Source: Mycobacterium sp.
GTDB lineage: Bacteria > Actinomycetota > Actinomycetes > Mycobacteriales > Mycobacteriaceae
Length of the DNA: 64,000 bases
NCBI GenBank assembly: GCA_018882965.1
Contig: VEQY01000011.1
Coordinates: 1 to 64,000, forward strand
Direction: 5' to 3'
The translations under genes were made by a program, and so were the position numbers. The notes below the pieces were generated by a model that did not search any database, was not told the DNA's origin, and worked only from the letters and a program-made list of their open reading frames with translations. This document shows positions 18,865-29,509 of the stretch, piece after piece (position 1 is the first letter of the stretch; every line of letters starts with the position of its first letter).

Positions 18865-19575
18865 ATGACGATCGACCTGACCCTCGGACCGCGGCCCGAC
18901 GAACCCGGGCCTCCGGTCGGCGGCGCGCAGTCCTACCCCGCCGAGGTGACCGAACGACTGGCCGCCGACGCCGCCGGCATCATCGCCCGCTACCCCGAAC
19001 CGCGCTCGGCGCTGCTGCCGCTGCTGCATCTGGTTCAGGCCGAGGACGGCTACCTGACGAAGGCCGGCATCGCGTTCTGCGCGGACCAACTCGATCTGAC
19101 CGACGCCGAGGTCACCGCGGTCGCGACGTTCTATTCGATGTACCGGCGCACTCCGACCGGTGAGTACCTGGTCGGCGTGTGCACCAACACCCTGTGCGCG
19201 ATCATGGGAGGCGACGCGATCCTCGAGGCGCTGCAGGACGATCTCGGCATCCACCACGGACAAACCACCGAGGACGGGAAGATCACTCTCGAGCACGTGG
19301 AGTGCAATGCGGCCTGCGACTACGCGCCGGTCGTGATGGTGAACTGGGAGTTCTTCGACAACCAAACACCCTCCAGTGCAAAGGAACTCGTCGCCACGCT
19401 GCGCGGTGGCGGGACCGTGACCCCTTCTCGGGGCGGGCCGCTGTGCGGGTTCCGCCAGATCCAGCGGGAACTGGCCGGTCTCGACACCGGCGACGATCGC
19501 GACCCCGGCGCCGGACCCGGCGAAGCCACGCTCGCCGGCCTGCGGGTCGCCGGAGAACTGGGGATGCGCTCATGA
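18865..19575 (+). CDS. nuoE: NADH-quinone oxidoreductase subunit NuoE
   Basis: 24-kDa subunit with the off-path [2Fe-2S] cluster N1a (236 residues). The thioredoxin-like domain carries the four ligands in VCTNTLCAIMGG (Cys-x4-Cys) and ECNAACDYAP (Cys-x3-Cys). ATG 18865 is chosen, preceded by GTGAGAG; a GTG at 18844 in frame would overlap nuoD. The C-terminal 40 residues (from CGFRQIQ) extend beyond the compact E. coli protein, as in other mycobacteria. Confidence 0.95.
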   Translation: MTIDLTLGPRPDEPGPPVGGAQSYPAEVTERLAADAAGIIARYPEPRSALLPLLHLVQAEDGYLTKAGIAFCADQLDLTDAEVTAVATFYSMYRRTPTGEYLVGVCTNTLCAIMGGDAILEALQDDLGIHHGQTTEDGKITLEHVECNAACDYAPVVMVNWEFFDNQTPSSAKELVATLRGGGTVTPSRGGPLCGFRQIQRELAGLDTGDDRDPGAGPGEATLAGLRVAGELGMRS

Positions 19576-20876
19576 CGCCGCTGACACCGGTGCTCAGCCG
19601 GTTCTGGGACCAGCCACAGCCGTGGACGCTGCAGACATACCAGCAGCACGACGGATATCAGGGACTGCGCCGTGCTCTGAGCATGTCCCCGGAAGCCGTC
19701 ATCGCCGAAGTCAAGGAATCGGGTCTGCGCGGACGCGGCGGCGCGGGTTTTCCCACCGGCACCAAGTGGTCGTTCATCGATCGCAACTCGACCAAGCCGC
19801 GCTACCTGGTCATCAACGCCGACGAGTCCGAGCCGGGCACGTGCAAGGACATGCCGCTGATGATGACCACGCCGCACTTCCTCGTCGAGGGCGTCATCAT
19901 CGCCGCGTACGCGATCGGGGCGCGCCACGCCTTCATCTATCTGCGCGGCGAGGTGGTCAGCGTGCTGCGCCGGCTGCGTAACGCCGTCGCCGAGGCCTAT
20001 CAGGCCGGCTACCTCGGCACCGACATCCTGGGCTCAGGCTTCGACCTGGACGTGGTGGTGCACGCCGGCGCGGGGGCCTACATCTGCGGTGAGGAGACCG
20101 CCCTGCTGGACTCCCTGGAAGGCCGTCGCGGCCAGCCCCGGCTGCGGCCTCCCTTCCCGGCGGTCGCCGGCCTCTACGCCTGCCCCACCGTGGTCAACAA
20201 CGTCGAGTCCATCGCCTCGGTGCCGCCGATCCTGGCCAAGGGCGTGGACTGGTTCAAGTCCATGGGCTCCGACAAGTCGCCCGGCTTCACGCTCTACTCG
20301 CTGTCGGGTCACGTCAACCGGCCCGGACAGTACGAGGCGCCGCTGGGCATCACGCTTCGCGAGCTCCTCGAGTACGCCGGCGGGGTGCGCTCGGGCCACC
20401 AGCTGAAGTTCTGGACCCCCGGTGGTTCCTCCACCCCGCTGCTCACCGCCGAGCACCTCGACACCCCGCTGGACTACGAGGGCATGGCGTCGGTCGGGTC
20501 GATGCTGGGCACCAAGGCGCTGCAGATCTTCGACGAGACCACCTGCGTCGTGCGCGCGGTGCGGCGGTGGACCCAGTTCTACGCCCACGAGTCCTGCGGC
20601 AAGTGCACGCCCTGCCGCGAGGGCACCTACTGGCTCGCACAGATCTACGAGCGCCTCGAGGAGGGCCGCGCCGACGCCGAGGACCTCGGCAAGCTGCTGG
20701 ATATCTCCGACACGATCAACGGCAAGTCGTTCTGCGCGCTGGGCGACGGGGCCGCCGCTCCGATCCTCTCCTCGCTGCAGTTCTTCCGGCCCGAGTACGA
20801 GGCGCACCTGGCCGAGGGCTGCCCCTTCGACCCCTATGCGTCGATGCTCGCCGCCCCCGAGGGAGCCGCTCGATGA
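19572..20876 (+). CDS. nuoF: NADH-quinone oxidoreductase subunit NuoF
   Basis: NADH-binding subunit (434 residues) with FMN and [4Fe-4S] cluster N3. FMN/NADH site: [28 protein letters not shown] and [19 protein letters not shown]. Cluster ligands: [12 protein letters not shown] (Cys-x2-Cys-x2-Cys) plus a distal Cys in [11 protein letters not shown]. Start by ATGA overlap with nuoE. Confidence 0.97.
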   Translation: MTPLTPVLSRFWDQPQPWTLQTYQQHDGYQGLRRALSMSPEAVIAEVKESGLRGRGGAGFPTGTKWSFIDRNSTKPRYLVINADESEPGTCKDMPLMMTTPHFLVEGVIIAAYAIGARHAFIYLRGEVVSVLRRLRNAVAEAYQAGYLGTDILGSGFDLDVVVHAGAGAYICGEETALLDSLEGRRGQPRLRPPFPAVAGLYACPTVVNNVESIASVPPILAKGVDWFKSMGSDKSPGFTLYSLSGHVNRPGQYEAPLGITLRELLEYAGGVRSGHQLKFWTPGGSSTPLLTAEHLDTPLDYEGMASVGSMLGTKALQIFDETTCVVRAVRRWTQFYAHESCGKCTPCREGTYWLAQIYERLEEGRADAEDLGKLLDISDTINGKSFCALGDGAAAPILSSLQFFRPEYEAHLAEGCPFDPYASMLAAPEGAAR

Positions 20877-23233
20877 CTCAGGCTCCCCCCGACATCGACC
20901 TGGTGACCATCACCATCGACGACACCACGCTGTCGGTGCCCAAGGGCACCTTGGTGATTCGCGCCGCGGAGTTGATCGGCGTGCAGATACCGCGGTTCTG
21001 CGACCACCCGCTGCTCGAGCCCGTTGGTGCCTGCCGCCAGTGCCTGGTGGAGGTCGAGGGCCAGCGCAAGCCGATGGCCAGCTGCACCACCACCGTCTCC
21101 GACGGCATGGTGGTGCGCACCCAGGTCACCTCCGAGGCCGCCGACGCGGCCCAGCACGGCGTGATGGAGCTGCTGCTGATCAACCACCCGCTGGACTGCC
21201 CGATCTGCGACAAGGGCGGCGAGTGCCCGCTGCAGAACCAGGCGATGTCGAATGGCCGCGTGGAGACCCGCTTCACCGACGTCAAGCGCACCTTCCCCAA
21301 ACCCATCAACCTGTCCAGCCAGGTGCTGCTGGACCGCGAGCGCTGCGTGCTGTGCGCCCGATGCACGCGGTTCTCCAACCAGATCGCCGGCGACCCCTTC
21401 ATAGAACTTCTGGAACGCGGCGCGCTGCAGCAGGTGGGTATCGCCGGCGGGGAGGCATTCGACTCCTACTTCAGCGGCAACACCGTGCAGATCTGCCCGG
21501 TCGGCGCGCTGACCGGTACCGCCTACCGGTTCCGGGCGCGTCCGTTCGACCTGGTCTCCTCACCGAGCGTGTGCGAGCACTGCGCGTCGGGCTGCGCACA
21601 GCGCACCGACCACCGTCGCGGGGTGGTGCTGCGCAGGCTGGCCGGCGACGACCCGGAGGTCAACGAGGAGTGGAACTGCGACAAGGGCCGGTGGTCGTTC
21701 ACCTACACCCGCGTCGGTGATCGCATCACCACACCGATGGTGCGCGACGACGACGGCAACCTGCGCTCGGCATCCTGGTCGGAGGCCATCCAGCGGGCCG
21801 CAGCCGGGCTGACCGCGGGGCGCACCGGGGTCCTGGTCGGTGGCCGGGTCACCGCCGAGGACGCCTACGCCTACGCGAAGTTCACCCGGATCGCGCTGGG
21901 CACCAACGACATCGACTTCCGGGCCAGGCCGGTCTCCGACGAGGAGAGCGCCTTCCTGGGTGCGCACGTCGCCGGCCGGATCGATGTCGGCTATGCCGAC
22001 CTGGAGGCCGCACCGATGGTGCTGCTGGTCGGCTTCGAGCCCGAGGACGAGTCGCCGATCGTGTTCCTGCGGCTGCGCAAGGCCGTGCGCAAGAACGGTC
22101 TTCGTGTCGTGGCCGTCGCACCGTTCGCCTCGCGCGGGACCACCAAGCTGGGCGCCGAGCTCGTTGCCACCGCACCCGGCGGCGAGGCCGCCGCGCTGGA
22201 CGCCCTGGCCGGAGACCTCGCTCCCGGCACGGTGATCCTCCTCGGCGAACGACTGGCCACCAGCCCCGGAGCGCTGTCCGCGGCGGCGCGGCTCGCGGGC
22301 TCCGCCGGTGCGCGCCTGGCCTGGGTTCCCCGGCGCGCCGGGGAACGCGGCGCGCTCGACGCCGGCTGCCTGCCCACCCTGCTGCCCGGCGGCCGACCGG
22401 TCGCCGACCCGGCGGCCCGCGAGGAGATCGCCCGGTTCTGGAGCGCCGGGGAGGTGCCCGCCGAGCCCGGGCGCGACGCGAACACGATCCTCGCCGCCGC
22501 CGCACTCGGCGAGCTGGACGCGCTTCTGGTCGGCGGCATCGAGCCCGCCGACCTCCCCGATCCGGCAGCCGCACTGGCGGCCATCGAGGCGGCCGGGTTC
22601 GTCGTCAGCCTGGAGTTGCGTGAGTCCGAGGTCACCGCGCTGGCCGACGTGGTGTTCCCGGTCGCGCCGGTGGCCGAGAAGACCGGCTCGTTCACCAACT
22701 GGGAGGGCCGGATCCGGCCCTTCGAGGCGGCGCTGCAGTCCAACGCCGCGCCGGATCTGCGCGTGCTGCAGACCCTCGCCGACGAACTCGGGGTCGATCT
22801 CGGCTTCAGAACCGCCGGTGAGGCACGCGCGGAGATGGATCGCCTTGGCCCCTGGGGCGGCACGCCGAGCCCCTCTCCCCAGGCTCATCCCGCGCCGGCG
22901 CCGGTGCTGGACAACCACGAAGCGGTGCTGGCGGGCTGGCGGCAGTTGCTCGACTCCGGGCGGTCACAGGACGGCGAGCCGCACCTGGCCGGAACGGCGC
23001 GACCCCCCGTGGCGCGCCTGTCGGCGGCGACCGCCGAAGGAATCGGCGCGCGCGACGGCTCGACGGTGACCGTGTCGACCGGTCGCGGGTCGATCAGCCT
23101 GCCGCTGGTCGTCACCGAGATGCCCGACCGCGTGGTGTGGCTGCCGCTGAACTCCCCGGGCAGCGCGGTGGCCCGCCAACTCGGGGTCTGCGTCGGCGCG
23201 GTCGTGCAGATCCGTTCGGGGAGCGCCTCATGA
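20873..23233 (+). CDS. nuoG: NADH-quinone oxidoreductase subunit NuoG
   Basis: Largest hydrophilic subunit (786 residues), related to molybdopterin oxidoreductases. The N-terminal ferredoxin domain has [2Fe-2S] ligands in [19 protein letters not shown]. Next is the His-liganded [4Fe-4S] motif [17 protein letters not shown] and a [4Fe-4S] motif [11 protein letters not shown]. The fourth motif, CEHCASGC, belongs to the extra cluster N7 found in E. coli and actinobacterial NuoG. The molybdopterin-like part (from about residue 290) lacks a recognisable cofactor site. ATGA overlap with nuoF. Confidence 0.96.
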   Translation: MTQAPPDIDLVTITIDDTTLSVPKGTLVIRAAELIGVQIPRFCDHPLLEPVGACRQCLVEVEGQRKPMASCTTTVSDGMVVRTQVTSEAADAAQHGVMELLLINHPLDCPICDKGGECPLQNQAMSNGRVETRFTDVKRTFPKPINLSSQVLLDRERCVLCARCTRFSNQIAGDPFIELLERGALQQVGIAGGEAFDSYFSGNTVQICPVGALTGTAYRFRARPFDLVSSPSVCEHCASGCAQRTDHRRGVVLRRLAGDDPEVNEEWNCDKGRWSFTYTRVGDRITTPMVRDDDGNLRSASWSEAIQRAAAGLTAGRTGVLVGGRVTAEDAYAYAKFTRIALGTNDIDFRARPVSDEESAFLGAHVAGRIDVGYADLEAAPMVLLVGFEPEDESPIVFLRLRKAVRKNGLRVVAVAPFASRGTTKLGAELVATAPGGEAAALDALAGDLAPGTVILLGERLATSPGALSAAARLAGSAGARLAWVPRRAGERGALDAGCLPTLLPGGRPVADPAAREEIARFWSAGEVPAEPGRDANTILAAAALGELDALLVGGIEPADLPDPAAALAAIEAAGFVVSLELRESEVTALADVVFPVAPVAEKTGSFTNWEGRIRPFEAALQSNAAPDLRVLQTLADELGVDLGFRTAGEARAEMDRLGPWGGTPSPSPQAHPAPAPVLDNHEAVLAGWRQLLDSGRSQDGEPHLAGTARPPVARLSAATAEGIGARDGSTVTVSTGRGSISLPLVVTEMPDRVVWLPLNSPGSAVARQLGVCVGAVVQIRSGSAS

Positions 23234-24468
23234 ACCCCGCCGTCACCTACCCCGACCCGGCGATCTTCGGTCACGATCCCTGGTGGCTGATGCTGGGCAA
23301 GGCCGTGGGCGTGTTCGTATTCCTGCTGCTGACGGTTCTGGTCGCGATCCTGGTGGAGCGGAAGTTGTTGGGCCGCATGCAGATGCGCTACGGCCCCAAC
23401 CGGGTCGGGCCGTTCGGCCTGCTGCAGTCGCTGGCCGACGGGATCAAGCTCGCCCTCAAGGAGGGCCTGATCCCGGCGGGCGTCGACAAGCCGATCTATC
23501 TGCTCGCGCCGGTGATCTCGGTGATCACCGCGATCATGGCGTTCGCCGTGATCCCGCTGGGCCCGGTGGTCTCGGTGTTCGGACATCAGACGCCGCTGCA
23601 GCTGACCGACCTGCCGGTCGCGGTGCTCTACGTGCTCGCGATCTCCTCGATCGGCGTCTACGGCATCGTGCTGGCCGGCTGGTCGTCCGGTTCGACCTAC
23701 CCACTGCTGGGTGGGCTGCGGTCCAGTGCCCAGGTGATCTCCTACGAGATCGCGATGGCTCTGACCTTCGCGGCGGTGTTCCTCTACGCGGGGACCATGT
23801 CCACCTCCGGCATCGTCGACGCCCAGACCCGGGTCTGGTTCGTGGTGCTGCTGCTGCCGTCGTTCGCGGTGTACCTCATCGCGATGGTCGGCGAGACCAA
23901 CCGCGCGCCCTTCGATCTGCCCGAGGCCGAGGGCGAGCTGGTCGGCGGGTTCCACACCGAGTACTCCTCGCTGAAGTTCGCGATGTTCTTCCTCGCTGAG
24001 TACGTCAACATGACCACCGTGTCGGCGCTGGCCGCCACGATGTTCCTCGGCGGCTGGCGCGCCCCGTGGCCGCTGAGCCTGTGGGACGGCGCGAACACCG
24101 GTTGGTGGCCGCTGCTGTGGTTCATCGCCAAGGTCTGGGTGTTCCTGTTCGTGTTCATGTGGCTTCGGGCGACGGTGCCCCGGCTGCGCTACGACCAGTT
24201 CATGGCACTGGGCTGGAAGCTGCTGATCCCTGTGTCGCTGGTGTGGATCCTGGTCGTGGCGTCGCTGCGCACCGCCGGTCTGACCGGTGTGGTTCCCAGC
24301 TTGCTCGCGGCCGCAGCACTGCTTGCGGTGCTGCTGACGGTCAACGCGCTGCGACGCCGCGCCGCCGAGCGGGAGATCCCCCCGCCTCCGCCGCCACCAC
24401 CGCCGGGCGCGGGATCGTTCCCGGTCCCGCCGATGCCACCCCAGGTTAAGGAGACCGCCCGTGCCTAA
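23230..24468 (+). CDS. nuoH: NADH-quinone oxidoreductase subunit NuoH, with polyproline tail
   Basis: Membrane subunit (412 residues, about eight helices) that forms the entry of the quinone tunnel with NuoB and NuoD. Signatures: [38 protein letters not shown], and the acidic loop [20 protein letters not shown]. The C-terminal tail after the last helix contains nine consecutive prolines (residues 384-392), which would normally require EF-P for efficient translation. Start by ATGA overlap with nuoG. The end overlaps the nuoI GTG by 8 bp. Confidence 0.96.
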   Translation: MNPAVTYPDPAIFGHDPWWLMLGKAVGVFVFLLLTVLVAILVERKLLGRMQMRYGPNRVGPFGLLQSLADGIKLALKEGLIPAGVDKPIYLLAPVISVITAIMAFAVIPLGPVVSVFGHQTPLQLTDLPVAVLYVLAISSIGVYGIVLAGWSSGSTYPLLGGLRSSAQVISYEIAMALTFAAVFLYAGTMSTSGIVDAQTRVWFVVLLLPSFAVYLIAMVGETNRAPFDLPEAEGELVGGFHTEYSSLKFAMFFLAEYVNMTTVSALAATMFLGGWRAPWPLSLWDGANTGWWPLLWFIAKVWVFLFVFMWLRATVPRLRYDQFMALGWKLLIPVSLVWILVVASLRTAGLTGVVPSLLAAAALLAVLLTVNALRRRAAEREIPPPPPPPPPGAGSFPVPPMPPQVKETARA

Positions 24469-25009
24469 GGCCCGCCCCAGCTTGCTCGATACGCTCGCGG
24501 GCTTCCGCGTGACCTTCATGACGATGTTCAAGAAGCCCATCACCGAGCAGTACCCGGAGAAGCCGGGCCCCACCGCGCCGCGTTACCACGGCCGCCATCA
24601 GCTCAACCGCTATCCCGACGGTCTGGAGAAGTGCATCGGCTGCGAACTGTGCGCGTGGGCGTGCCCGGCCGACGCGATCTATGTCGAGGGCGCCGACAAC
24701 ACCGAGACCGAGCGGTACTCCCCCGGCGAACGCTACGGCCGGGTGTATCAGATCAACTATCTGCGCTGCATCGGCTGCGGCTTGTGCATCGAGGCGTGCC
24801 CCACCCGTGCGCTGACCATGACCGGCGACTACGAGATGGCCGACGACAACCGGTCCGACCTGATCTACGGCAAGGACAAACTGCTCGCCCCGTTGCAGCC
24901 GGGAATGGTGGAGCCCCCGCACCCCATGGCGCCCGAGTCCACCGATGAGGACTACTACCTCGGCCGGATCACGCCCGGCGGCGTGCGCGGGCGGGAGGTG
25001 CGCCGATGA
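24461..25009 (+). CDS. nuoI: NADH-quinone oxidoreductase subunit NuoI
   Basis: Ferredoxin-like subunit (182 residues) with clusters N6a and N6b that lead electrons to NuoB. The two motifs are [12 protein letters not shown] and [12 protein letters not shown], each with the full Cys set. [18 protein letters not shown] before the first motif is typical. GTG start within the nuoH tail; the TGA overlaps the nuoJ ATG. Confidence 0.97.
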   Translation: MPKARPSLLDTLAGFRVTFMTMFKKPITEQYPEKPGPTAPRYHGRHQLNRYPDGLEKCIGCELCAWACPADAIYVEGADNTETERYSPGERYGRVYQINYLRCIGCGLCIEACPTRALTMTGDYEMADDNRSDLIYGKDKLLAPLQPGMVEPPHPMAPESTDEDYYLGRITPGGVRGREVRR

Positions 25010-25737
25010 TGCCACTCGCGGTGTTCTCCGCTGACGCGCTGACCCGCACCTCCACCGCCGAGGCGGTCACGTTCTGGATCCTCGGTGCGCTGGCGGTACT
25101 CGGTGCGATCGGTGTGGTGGCCGCACCCAAGGCGGTGTACTCGGCGATCTTCCTGGCGACCACCATGATCTCCCTGGCGATCATGTACGTCGCCCAGGAT
25201 GCGGTGTTCCTGGGCGTCGTTCAGGTGGTGGTCTACACCGGCGCGGTGATGATGCTGTTCCTGTTCGTCCTGATGCTCGTCGGCGTGGACTCGGCACAGT
25301 CACTGGTGGAAACCATTCGCGGGCAACGGCTCGCGGGCATCCTGGCGGGTCTGGGCTTCGGGATCCTGCTCATCGCCGCGATCGGCGCCGCCTCGACCCG
25401 CCCCTTCGTCGGGCTCACCCAGGCCAACGCCGGCGGCAACGTCGAGGGGCTTGCCGCACTGCTGTTCACCCGCTACCTGTGGGCCTTCGAGCTGACCAGC
25501 GCCCTGCTGATCACCGCCGCGCTCGGCGCGATGGTGCTCGCCCACCGAGAGCGCATCGGGCGGCGCATGACCCAGCGCGAATTGGTCATCGAACGCTTCC
25601 GCACCGGCGGGCGGGCCACCCCGCTGCCCAACCCGGGCGTCTTCGCGCGGCGCAATGCCGTCGACACCCCGGCGCTGCTGCCCGACGGATCCGAAGAGGA
25701 GTCTTCGGTCAGCGCGATCATCCGGGAGTCGCGATGA
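25006..25737 (+). CDS. nuoJ: NADH-quinone oxidoreductase subunit NuoJ
   Basis: Membrane subunit with five predicted helices (243 residues). TM3 carries [20 protein letters not shown], the family signature at the pi-bulge next to the E-channel. The soluble C-terminal tail (from about residue 190) is longer than in E. coli and acidic at the end (DGSEEESS), as in other mycobacteria. Starts and ends by ATGA overlaps. Confidence 0.95.
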   Translation: MMPLAVFSADALTRTSTAEAVTFWILGALAVLGAIGVVAAPKAVYSAIFLATTMISLAIMYVAQDAVFLGVVQVVVYTGAVMMLFLFVLMLVGVDSAQSLVETIRGQRLAGILAGLGFGILLIAAIGAASTRPFVGLTQANAGGNVEGLAALLFTRYLWAFELTSALLITAALGAMVLAHRERIGRRMTQRELVIERFRTGGRATPLPNPGVFARRNAVDTPALLPDGSEEESSVSAIIRESR

Positions 25738-26033
25738 ACCCGGAAAACTACCTCTACCTGTCTGCCCTGCTGTTCACCATCGGGGCGGCCGGGGTGCTGC
25801 TGCGGCGCAATGCGATCGTCATGTTCATGTGCGTCGAGCTGATGCTCAACGCCGCCAACCTGGCCTTCGTCACCTTCGCCCGGATGCACGGCAGCCTCGA
25901 CGGTCAGGCGGTGGCCTTCTTCACCATGGTGGTGGCCGCCTGCGAAGTGGTCGTCGGGCTGGCCATCATCGTGACCATCTACCGCACCCGTCGCAGCTCG
26001 GACGTCGACGAAGCCCACCTGCTGCGGCATTGA
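25734..26033 (+). CDS. nuoK: NADH-quinone oxidoreductase subunit NuoK
   Basis: Three-helix membrane subunit (99 residues, standard length). Helix 2 has [13 protein letters not shown] with the conserved membrane Glu, and helix 3 has [15 protein letters not shown] with the second Glu, both part of the proton path. The longer open frame starting at 25479 is a shadow of nuoJ. Ten bases separate it from nuoL. Confidence 0.96.
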   Translation: MNPENYLYLSALLFTIGAAGVLLRRNAIVMFMCVELMLNAANLAFVTFARMHGSLDGQAVAFFTMVVAACEVVVGLAIIVTIYRTRRSSDVDEAHLLRH

Positions 26034-26043
26034 CAGGTTCCCT

Positions 26044-27939
26044 ATGACGACATTGCTCTGGCTGACTATTGCGCTGCCCCTGATCGGGGCAGTGGTTCTG
26101 CTGCTCGGCGGGAAGGCCACCGACGCCTGGGGCCATCTCCTGGGCTGCGCGACCGTGATCGCCTCGTTCCTCTGCGGGACGGCGCTGTTCGCCCACCTGC
26201 TGGGCCGGCCGGCCGAGGACCGGGTGGTCCGCGAGGTGCTGTTCTCCTGGGTTCCGGTCGGCGTGCTACAGGTGGACTTCGGCCTGCAGCTGGACGCCCT
26301 GTCGGTCTGCTTCGTGTTGCTGATCACCGGCGTCGGTGCGCTGATCCACATCTACTCGATCGGCTACATGTCCCACGATCCCGACCGCCGGCGTTTCTTC
26401 GCCTACCTCAACCTCTTCGTCGCGGCGATGCTGCTGCTGGTGCTGGCCGACAACTACCTGGGCCTCTACCTGGGTTGGGAGGGTGTGGGCCTGGCCTCCT
26501 ACCTGCTGATCGGATTCTGGTATCGCAAGCCCAGCGCGGCCACCGCGGCCAAGAAGGCGTTCGTGGTCAACCGGGTCGGCGACATGGGCCTGGCCATCGC
26601 CCTGATGGTGCTGTTCGCCACGGTCGGCAAGGTCGGCTTCACCGAGGTGTTCGCCGCGGCACCGTCGATGAGCGAGGGCACCCTCACCGCGGTCGGGATG
26701 CTGCTGCTGCTCGGCGCGTGCGGCAAGAGCGCCCAGGTTCCGCTGCAGTCCTGGCTCGGTGACGCGATGGAAGGTCCCACTCCGGTCTCCGCGCTGATCC
26801 ACGCCGCCACCATGGTGACCGCCGGGGTGTATCTGATCGTGCGCTCGGGGCCGGTGTTCAACCTCGCCCCGGCCGCCCAGACCGCGGTGGTCGTCGTCGG
26901 TGCGGTCACGCTGCTGTTCGGCGCGGTGATCGGCTGCGCCAAGGATGACATCAAGAAGGCGCTGGCGGCCTCGACGATGAGCCAGATCGGGTACATGGTG
27001 ATGGCCGCCGGGCTCGGTCCGGCCGGCTACGCGGTCGCGATCATGCACCTGCTGACCCACGGCTTCTTCAAGGCCGGACTGTTCCTCGGCGCCGGCTCGG
27101 TGATGCACGCCATGGACGAGGAGACCGACATGCGCCGCTACGGCGGACTGCGGACACTGCTGCCGGTCACCTTCGTCACGTTCGGGCTGGGCTACCTCGC
27201 CATCATCGGCGTGCCGCCGTTCGCCGGTTTCTTCTCCAAGGACGCGATCATCGAAACCGCGATCAATTCCGGCGGCGCCAAGGGTGTGCTGCTGGGCGGT
27301 GCCGCGCTGCTGGGTGCGGCGATCACGGCGTTCTATATGACCCGGGTGATGCTGCTGACCTTCTTCGGGCGGCCCCGCTGGACCGAGTCGGAGCCAGCCG
27401 TGCACCCGCACGAATCGCCGGCGGTGATGACCGCTCCGATGGTCGTGCTCGCACTCGGTTCGGTCGGCGCGGGCGCGGTCCTCGCCGTCGGGAAGACCCT
27501 GGCCCACTGGCTGGAGCCCGTCGTCGGAGCGCACGAGGCCCACCACCACGTCCCGGTCTGGGTGACCACCGCGCTGGCGCTGGGCGCGGTCGCGGTCGGC
27601 GTGGTCATCGCCTATCGCCAGTACGCGATGCGCGAGGTTCTGCGGGAGGCCCCCGTGGAGGTCTCGGCGCTGACCGTCGCGGCCCGCCGGGATCTCTATG
27701 GCGACGCCCTCAACGAAGCCGCGTTCATGCGGACCGGTCAGCAGCTGACCCGGACCCTCGTCGCGGTCGACGACCGGGCCATCGATGGCGGGGTCGGCGC
27801 GCTGGCCCGGGCGGTGGGCCGGGTCTCCGACGGACTGCGCGGCCTGCAGACCGGCTTTGCGCGCACCTACGCGCTGTCGATGCTGGCCGGCGCGGCACTC
27901 GTGGTCGGAGTCGTCCTGATGTCCACGGTGTGGAGGTGA
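26044..27939 (+). CDS. nuoL: NADH-quinone oxidoreductase subunit NuoL
   Basis: Distal antiporter-like proton-pumping subunit (631 residues) of the membrane arm. The key charged residues are in place: Glu146 in [17 protein letters not shown] and Lys228 in [19 protein letters not shown], followed by [16 protein letters not shown] and [19 protein letters not shown]. The amphipathic lateral helix is expected in the C-terminal portion (from about residue 520), before the final hydrophobic helix. ATG after a short 10-bp gap. Confidence 0.96.
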   Translation: MTTLLWLTIALPLIGAVVLLLGGKATDAWGHLLGCATVIASFLCGTALFAHLLGRPAEDRVVREVLFSWVPVGVLQVDFGLQLDALSVCFVLLITGVGALIHIYSIGYMSHDPDRRRFFAYLNLFVAAMLLLVLADNYLGLYLGWEGVGLASYLLIGFWYRKPSAATAAKKAFVVNRVGDMGLAIALMVLFATVGKVGFTEVFAAAPSMSEGTLTAVGMLLLLGACGKSAQVPLQSWLGDAMEGPTPVSALIHAATMVTAGVYLIVRSGPVFNLAPAAQTAVVVVGAVTLLFGAVIGCAKDDIKKALAASTMSQIGYMVMAAGLGPAGYAVAIMHLLTHGFFKAGLFLGAGSVMHAMDEETDMRRYGGLRTLLPVTFVTFGLGYLAIIGVPPFAGFFSKDAIIETAINSGGAKGVLLGGAALLGAAITAFYMTRVMLLTFFGRPRWTESEPAVHPHESPAVMTAPMVVLALGSVGAGAVLAVGKTLAHWLEPVVGAHEAHHHVPVWVTTALALGAVAVGVVIAYRQYAMREVLREAPVEVSALTVAARRDLYGDALNEAAFMRTGQQLTRTLVAVDDRAIDGGVGALARAVGRVSDGLRGLQTGFARTYALSMLAGAALVVGVVLMSTVWR

Positions 27940-27943
27940 ACCG

Positions 27944-29509
27944 GTGACGAGCTTCCCGTGGTTGACCGCACTGTGGGCACTTCCCGTGCTGGGTGCCGCC
28001 GTCATCATCCTGCTGCCAGCGTCGCTGCGCGGCGCGGCGAAGTACGCCGGACTGGCCGTCTCGCTGGCGGTGCTGGCGTTGACCGCCGCGCTGGCGGTGC
28101 GTTTCGACCCGGCAGGCGAGCGCTATCAGTTCGTCGAAAAGCACGTGTGGATCCGGTCCTTCGGTACCGGCTACATCTTGGGCGTCGACGGCATCGCGCT
28201 GTCGCTGGTGGTGCTCACTGCGGTCCTGATGCCGCTGCTGCTGCTCGCCGGCTGGCGTGACGCCGACGAGCAGCCGGGCAGTCGCTCGCCGCAGGGCTAC
28301 GTGGCACTGATGCTCGCCGTCGAGGGCATGGTGCTGGTCTCGCTGACCGCCCTGGACGTACTGCTCTTCTACGTCTTCTTCGAGGCGATGCTGATCCCGA
28401 TGTACTTCTTGATCGGCGGCTTCGGCGCGCGCGGCCCGGAGAAGTCGAAGGCGGCGGTGAAGTTCCTGCTCTACAACCTCTTCGGCGGGCTGGTGATGCT
28501 CGCCGCGGTGGTCGGCCTTTATGTGGTGACCGCCAACTCCGGTGCGTTCGACGGCGGCACCTTCGACTTCCGTGAGATCTCCGACGCGATTGCATCCGGG
28601 GAGTTCGCCATGTCTCCGGCGGTGGCCAACGCGCTGTTCGCCGGCTTCATGTTCGCCTTCGCGGTCAAGGCGCCACTGTGGCCGCTGCACCGCTGGCTGC
28701 CCGACGCCGCCGTGCACGCCACCCCGGCGTCGGCCGTGCTGATGATGGCGGTGATGGACAAGGTCGGCACCTTCGGGATGCTGCGATACTGCCTGCCGCT
28801 CTTCGGTGATGCGGCGACCACATTCCGGCCGCTGATCGTCACTCTCGCGGTGATCGGCATCATCTACGGCGCGGTTGTCGCGATCGGGCAGACCGACGTC
28901 ATGCGACTGATCTCCTACACCTCGATCAGCCACTTCGGCTTCATCATCCTGGGCATCTTCGTGATGACCAGTCAGGGCCAGTCCGGGTCGACGCTGTACA
29001 TGGTCAACCACGGCATCGCCACCGCCGCACTGTTCCTGATCGCCGGATTCCTGGTGAGTCGCCGCGGGACACGCGCCATCGCCGACTACGGCGGGGTGCA
29101 GAAGGTCGCGCCGGTGCTGGCCGGCACCTTCTTCGTCGCCGGACTGGCGACCCTGTCGCTACCCGGGCTGGCACCCTTCATCAGCGAGTTCCTGGTTCTC
29201 ATCGGCACGTTCACCCGCTATCCGGTGCTGGCGGTCTTCGCCTCGATCGCGCTGGTGCTCTCCGCGGTCTACGTGCTGTGGATGTACCAGCGCATGATGA
29301 CCGGGCCGGTCACCCCCGGCAACGAGAAGGTGAGCGACCTTCGTCCCCGGGAGGTGGCGGTGGTGGCACCTCTGATCGCGCTGCTGCTGGTGCTCGGCAT
29401 CTATCCCAAGATCGCCCTCGACGTGATCAACCCGGCGGTGTACGACACGCTGTCGTCAATCAACCAGTCCGACCCGCCGCCCGCCCTGACGGCAGGAGGT
29501 GCGAAGTGA
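27944..29509 (+). CDS. nuoM: NADH-quinone oxidoreductase subunit NuoM
   Basis: Second antiporter-like subunit (521 residues, about 14 helices). Glu147 in FYVFFEAMLIPMYFLIG and the Lys in FAFAVKAPLWPLHRWLPDAA are the proton-channel residues. Typical also are DVMRLISYTSISHFGFIILG and LPGLAPFISEFLVL. GTG start 4 bp after nuoL, with GGAGG just upstream; the stop overlaps the nuoN GTG. Confidence 0.96.
   Translation: MTSFPWLTALWALPVLGAAVIILLPASLRGAAKYAGLAVSLAVLALTAALAVRFDPAGERYQFVEKHVWIRSFGTGYILGVDGIALSLVVLTAVLMPLLLLAGWRDADEQPGSRSPQGYVALMLAVEGMVLVSLTALDVLLFYVFFEAMLIPMYFLIGGFGARGPEKSKAAVKFLLYNLFGGLVMLAAVVGLYVVTANSGAFDGGTFDFREISDAIASGEFAMSPAVANALFAGFMFAFAVKAPLWPLHRWLPDAAVHATPASAVLMMAVMDKVGTFGMLRYCLPLFGDAATTFRPLIVTLAVIGIIYGAVVAIGQTDVMRLISYTSISHFGFIILGIFVMTSQGQSGSTLYMVNHGIATAALFLIAGFLVSRRGTRAIADYGGVQKVAPVLAGTFFVAGLATLSLPGLAPFISEFLVLIGTFTRYPVLAVFASIALVLSAVYVLWMYQRMMTGPVTPGNEKVSDLRPREVAVVAPLIALLLVLGIYPKIALDVINPAVYDTLSSINQSDPPPALTAGGAK

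Noticed and set aside
26266..28008. A 580-codon minus-strand open frame under nuoL
   Set aside because: Antisense shadow of a conserved membrane subunit; composition (His, Gln, Arg, Asp) is that of reverse-complemented hydrophobic codons.
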